DNA of 32,650 bases from an uncultured Anaerolineaceae bacterium (lineage in GTDB: Bacteria > Chloroflexota > Anaerolineae > Anaerolineales > Anaerolineaceae). Positions 31,662 to 32,650 of this stretch are shown here, piece by piece. Within the stretch, counting starts at the first letter, position 1. Every line of letters begins with the position of its first letter. The DNA lies in contig CALIHP010000074.1 of the NCBI GenBank assembly GCA_938020565.1, positions 1-32,650 of the forward strand, read 5' to 3'. The position numbers and the translations under genes were made by a program. The notes under the pieces were generated by a model. That model did not search any database and was not told where the DNA came from. It worked only from the letters and a program-made list of their open reading frames with translations.

Positions 31662-31712
31662 GAGCCGAGGGACACTGACACGGGTAGCACGGGTGTACGG
31701 AATCTTCGGCTC
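31662..31712 (+). repeat. Inverted repeat between the two binding-protein genes
   Basis: GAGCCGA (31662-31668) and TCGGCTC (31706-31712) form a stem extendable with a G-U pair. The loop contains a repeated ACGGGT. No T-run follows, so it is not a normal terminator. Confidence 0.4.
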
Positions 31713-31738
31713 AGTCCGAAAGCCAGGCGGTTTCTCGT

Positions 31739-31744
31739 TATAAT
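31739..31744 (+). promoter_or_regulatory. -10 box of the second family-3 binding-protein gene
   Basis: A consensus TATAAT gives a start about 28 nt before ATG 31780, with AGGAG (31767-31771) 8 nt from the ATG. The -35 region is poor. Confidence 0.5.
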
Positions 31745-31779
31745 AAAACACGGAAACGAATCACGCAGGAGATTTAGAA

Positions 31780-32547
31780 ATGAAAAAAGGTTTAATTACG
31801 ACGCTGATTATCCTTGTCGTCATAGCGGTTATCGCTGGGATCTGGTTCTTCACGCACCCGAAGGAAACCGTCTATCGCGTTGGAACGGAGCCGACCTGGC
31901 CGCCGTTCGAAATGATCGACGAAACGACGAAGGAAGAAACCGGGTTTGATATCGAGCTGATCAAAGCGATCGCCGATACGCAGGGATTCAAAATCGAAAT
32001 TGAAAGCACGAGTTTCGACGGCCTGATCACCGGGATCGCGAACGGAACGTTCGACATCGGCGCTTCCGCGATTACGATTACCGAAGAGCGCAAGGCGCAG
32101 ATGCTCTTCTCTGAGCCGTATATTTCGATCGGACAGATCATGACCGTCCGCGAAGATTCTGAACTGGTCGAAAAAGCAGACTTCACCGGAAAGATTATCG
32201 GCGCGCAGCTCGGTACGACAGGCGCGATCCTGGCTCAGGAATGGGTCGACGCTGGCGACGGCCCGGCGGAAGTTAAGAAATATGATACGATCGACCTGGC
32301 TTATCTGGACCTGAAAAACGGTCAGATCGACGGTGTATTAGCCGACGACACGATGGCGGCCGGGTACATCAAATCGCTCGGCGGATTGAAGACGGTCGGC
32401 GAACCGTATTCAGGCGAAGATCTTGGCTTCGCCGTCGCCCCGGAACATGAAGACCTCGTCAAGCTGATCAACGAAGGCGTCGCGAAATTAAAGGAAAGCG
32501 GCGAATATCAGAAACTCTTCGACAAATATTTCACCGACGCTCAATAA
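31780..32547 (+). CDS. Amino-acid ABC transporter substrate-binding protein (family 3), membrane-anchored paralogue
   Basis: A 255-residue paralogue of the preceding protein (compare RVGTEPTWPPFEMIDETTKE, then QLGTTGAILAQEW and IDGVLADDTMA). Unlike it, there is no lipobox cysteine. An N-terminal hydrophobic segment (about 5-24, LITTLIILVVIAVIAGIWFF) probably anchors it in the membrane. AGGAG at 31767-31771 is the ribosome-binding site. It has its own TATAAT promoter, so the two copies may be differently regulated. No permease or ATPase is visible in the remaining 103 bp. Ligand unknown. Confidence 0.9.
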   Translation: MKKGLITTLIILVVIAVIAGIWFFTHPKETVYRVGTEPTWPPFEMIDETTKEETGFDIELIKAIADTQGFKIEIESTSFDGLITGIANGTFDIGASAITITEERKAQMLFSEPYISIGQIMTVREDSELVEKADFTGKIIGAQLGTTGAILAQEWVDAGDGPAEVKKYDTIDLAYLDLKNGQIDGVLADDTMAAGYIKSLGGLKTVGEPYSGEDLGFAVAPEHEDLVKLINEGVAKLKESGEYQKLFDKYFTDAQ

Positions 32548-32595
32548 AAGTCAAAAAGACTGGTTCCGAGCAAAAAAAGAGGGTGTCTCAAAATA

Positions 32596-32650
32596 TGAAC
32601 TGCACCCCAAAAGTTGGACAGTAAAAATTAAGCGGACGAAAAGGAATGGG
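32596..32650. mobile_element. Left end of an IS3-family insertion sequence (partial)
   Basis: The sequence from 32596 begins TGAACTGCACCCC and continues AAAAGTTGGACAG, typical of IS3-family terminal inverted repeats. The window ends before any transposase ORF. It is placed 48 nt after the last gene, so it did not disrupt it. The orientation is unknown. Confidence 0.55.

Noticed and set aside
1..32650. CRISPR array, tRNA or rRNA genes
   Set aside because: No regularly spaced repeats and no cloverleaf or rRNA-like sequence were noticed on either strand.

Overview
The window looks like a chromosomal segment of a Chloroflexota bacterium, most likely of the Anaerolineae. This is inferred from moderately high GC, membrane-anchored surface proteins with Thr/Pro (TPTPT-type) stalks, an NBR1-type Ig-like domain, GT-C glycosyltransferase and O-antigen-ligase-like genes, and a housekeeping set (rny, recX, rnz, argGH). 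No 16S gene or other decisive marker is present, so the placement is inference.

Layout. 1-2949: an attenuator-type leader followed by argG and argH. 2998-4359: a MATE transporter. 4555-6875: recX-rny on the minus strand. 6876-7317: non-coding DNA. 7318-9331: two minus-strand genes, one a stalked surface protein. 9444-14962: plus-strand genes for a GT-C glycosyltransferase, malic enzyme, two small membrane proteins, a PfkB-family kinase and a YtxH-like protein. 14990-19169: a translationally coupled minus-strand cassette (Wzz-like, O-antigen-ligase-like, metallopeptidase). 19400-21346: a KimA-like potassium transporter. 21419-23734: a second attenuator-type leader and two paralogous ABC substrate-binding proteins. 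23728-26439: rnz, a truncated YoeB toxin remnant and a second MATE transporter. 26537-30699: hypothetical and surface proteins. 30892-32547: two family-3 amino-acid-binding proteins. 32596-32650: the apparent left end of an IS3-family element.

The most interesting content lies in two short leader ORFs under 30 codons. At 107-175, before argGH, a 22-residue peptide carries three consecutive CGA Arg codons and further Arg codons, followed by a strong intrinsic terminator. At 21432-21512, before the first PF04392-type binding protein, a 26-residue peptide carries five consecutive Phe codons (seven in total), followed by an intrinsic terminator. A perfect 9-bp competing antiterminator can be drawn from the sequence. 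Both look like ribosome-mediated transcription attenuators. Both leader ATGs lie 7 nt after a -10 element without a properly spaced Shine-Dalgarno, suggesting leaderless leader-peptide mRNAs. Both terminators share the stem ACCTCCTG/CAGGAGGT. The Phe leader gives the otherwise unassignable binding protein a predicted substrate: phenylalanine or a related aromatic compound.

Together the genes suggest a fermentative, amino-acid-scavenging cell: amino-acid-binding proteins, malic enzyme, arginine synthesis controlled by charged Arg-tRNA, and extensive envelope and surface functions. All assignments come from reading the sequence; no database search was run.
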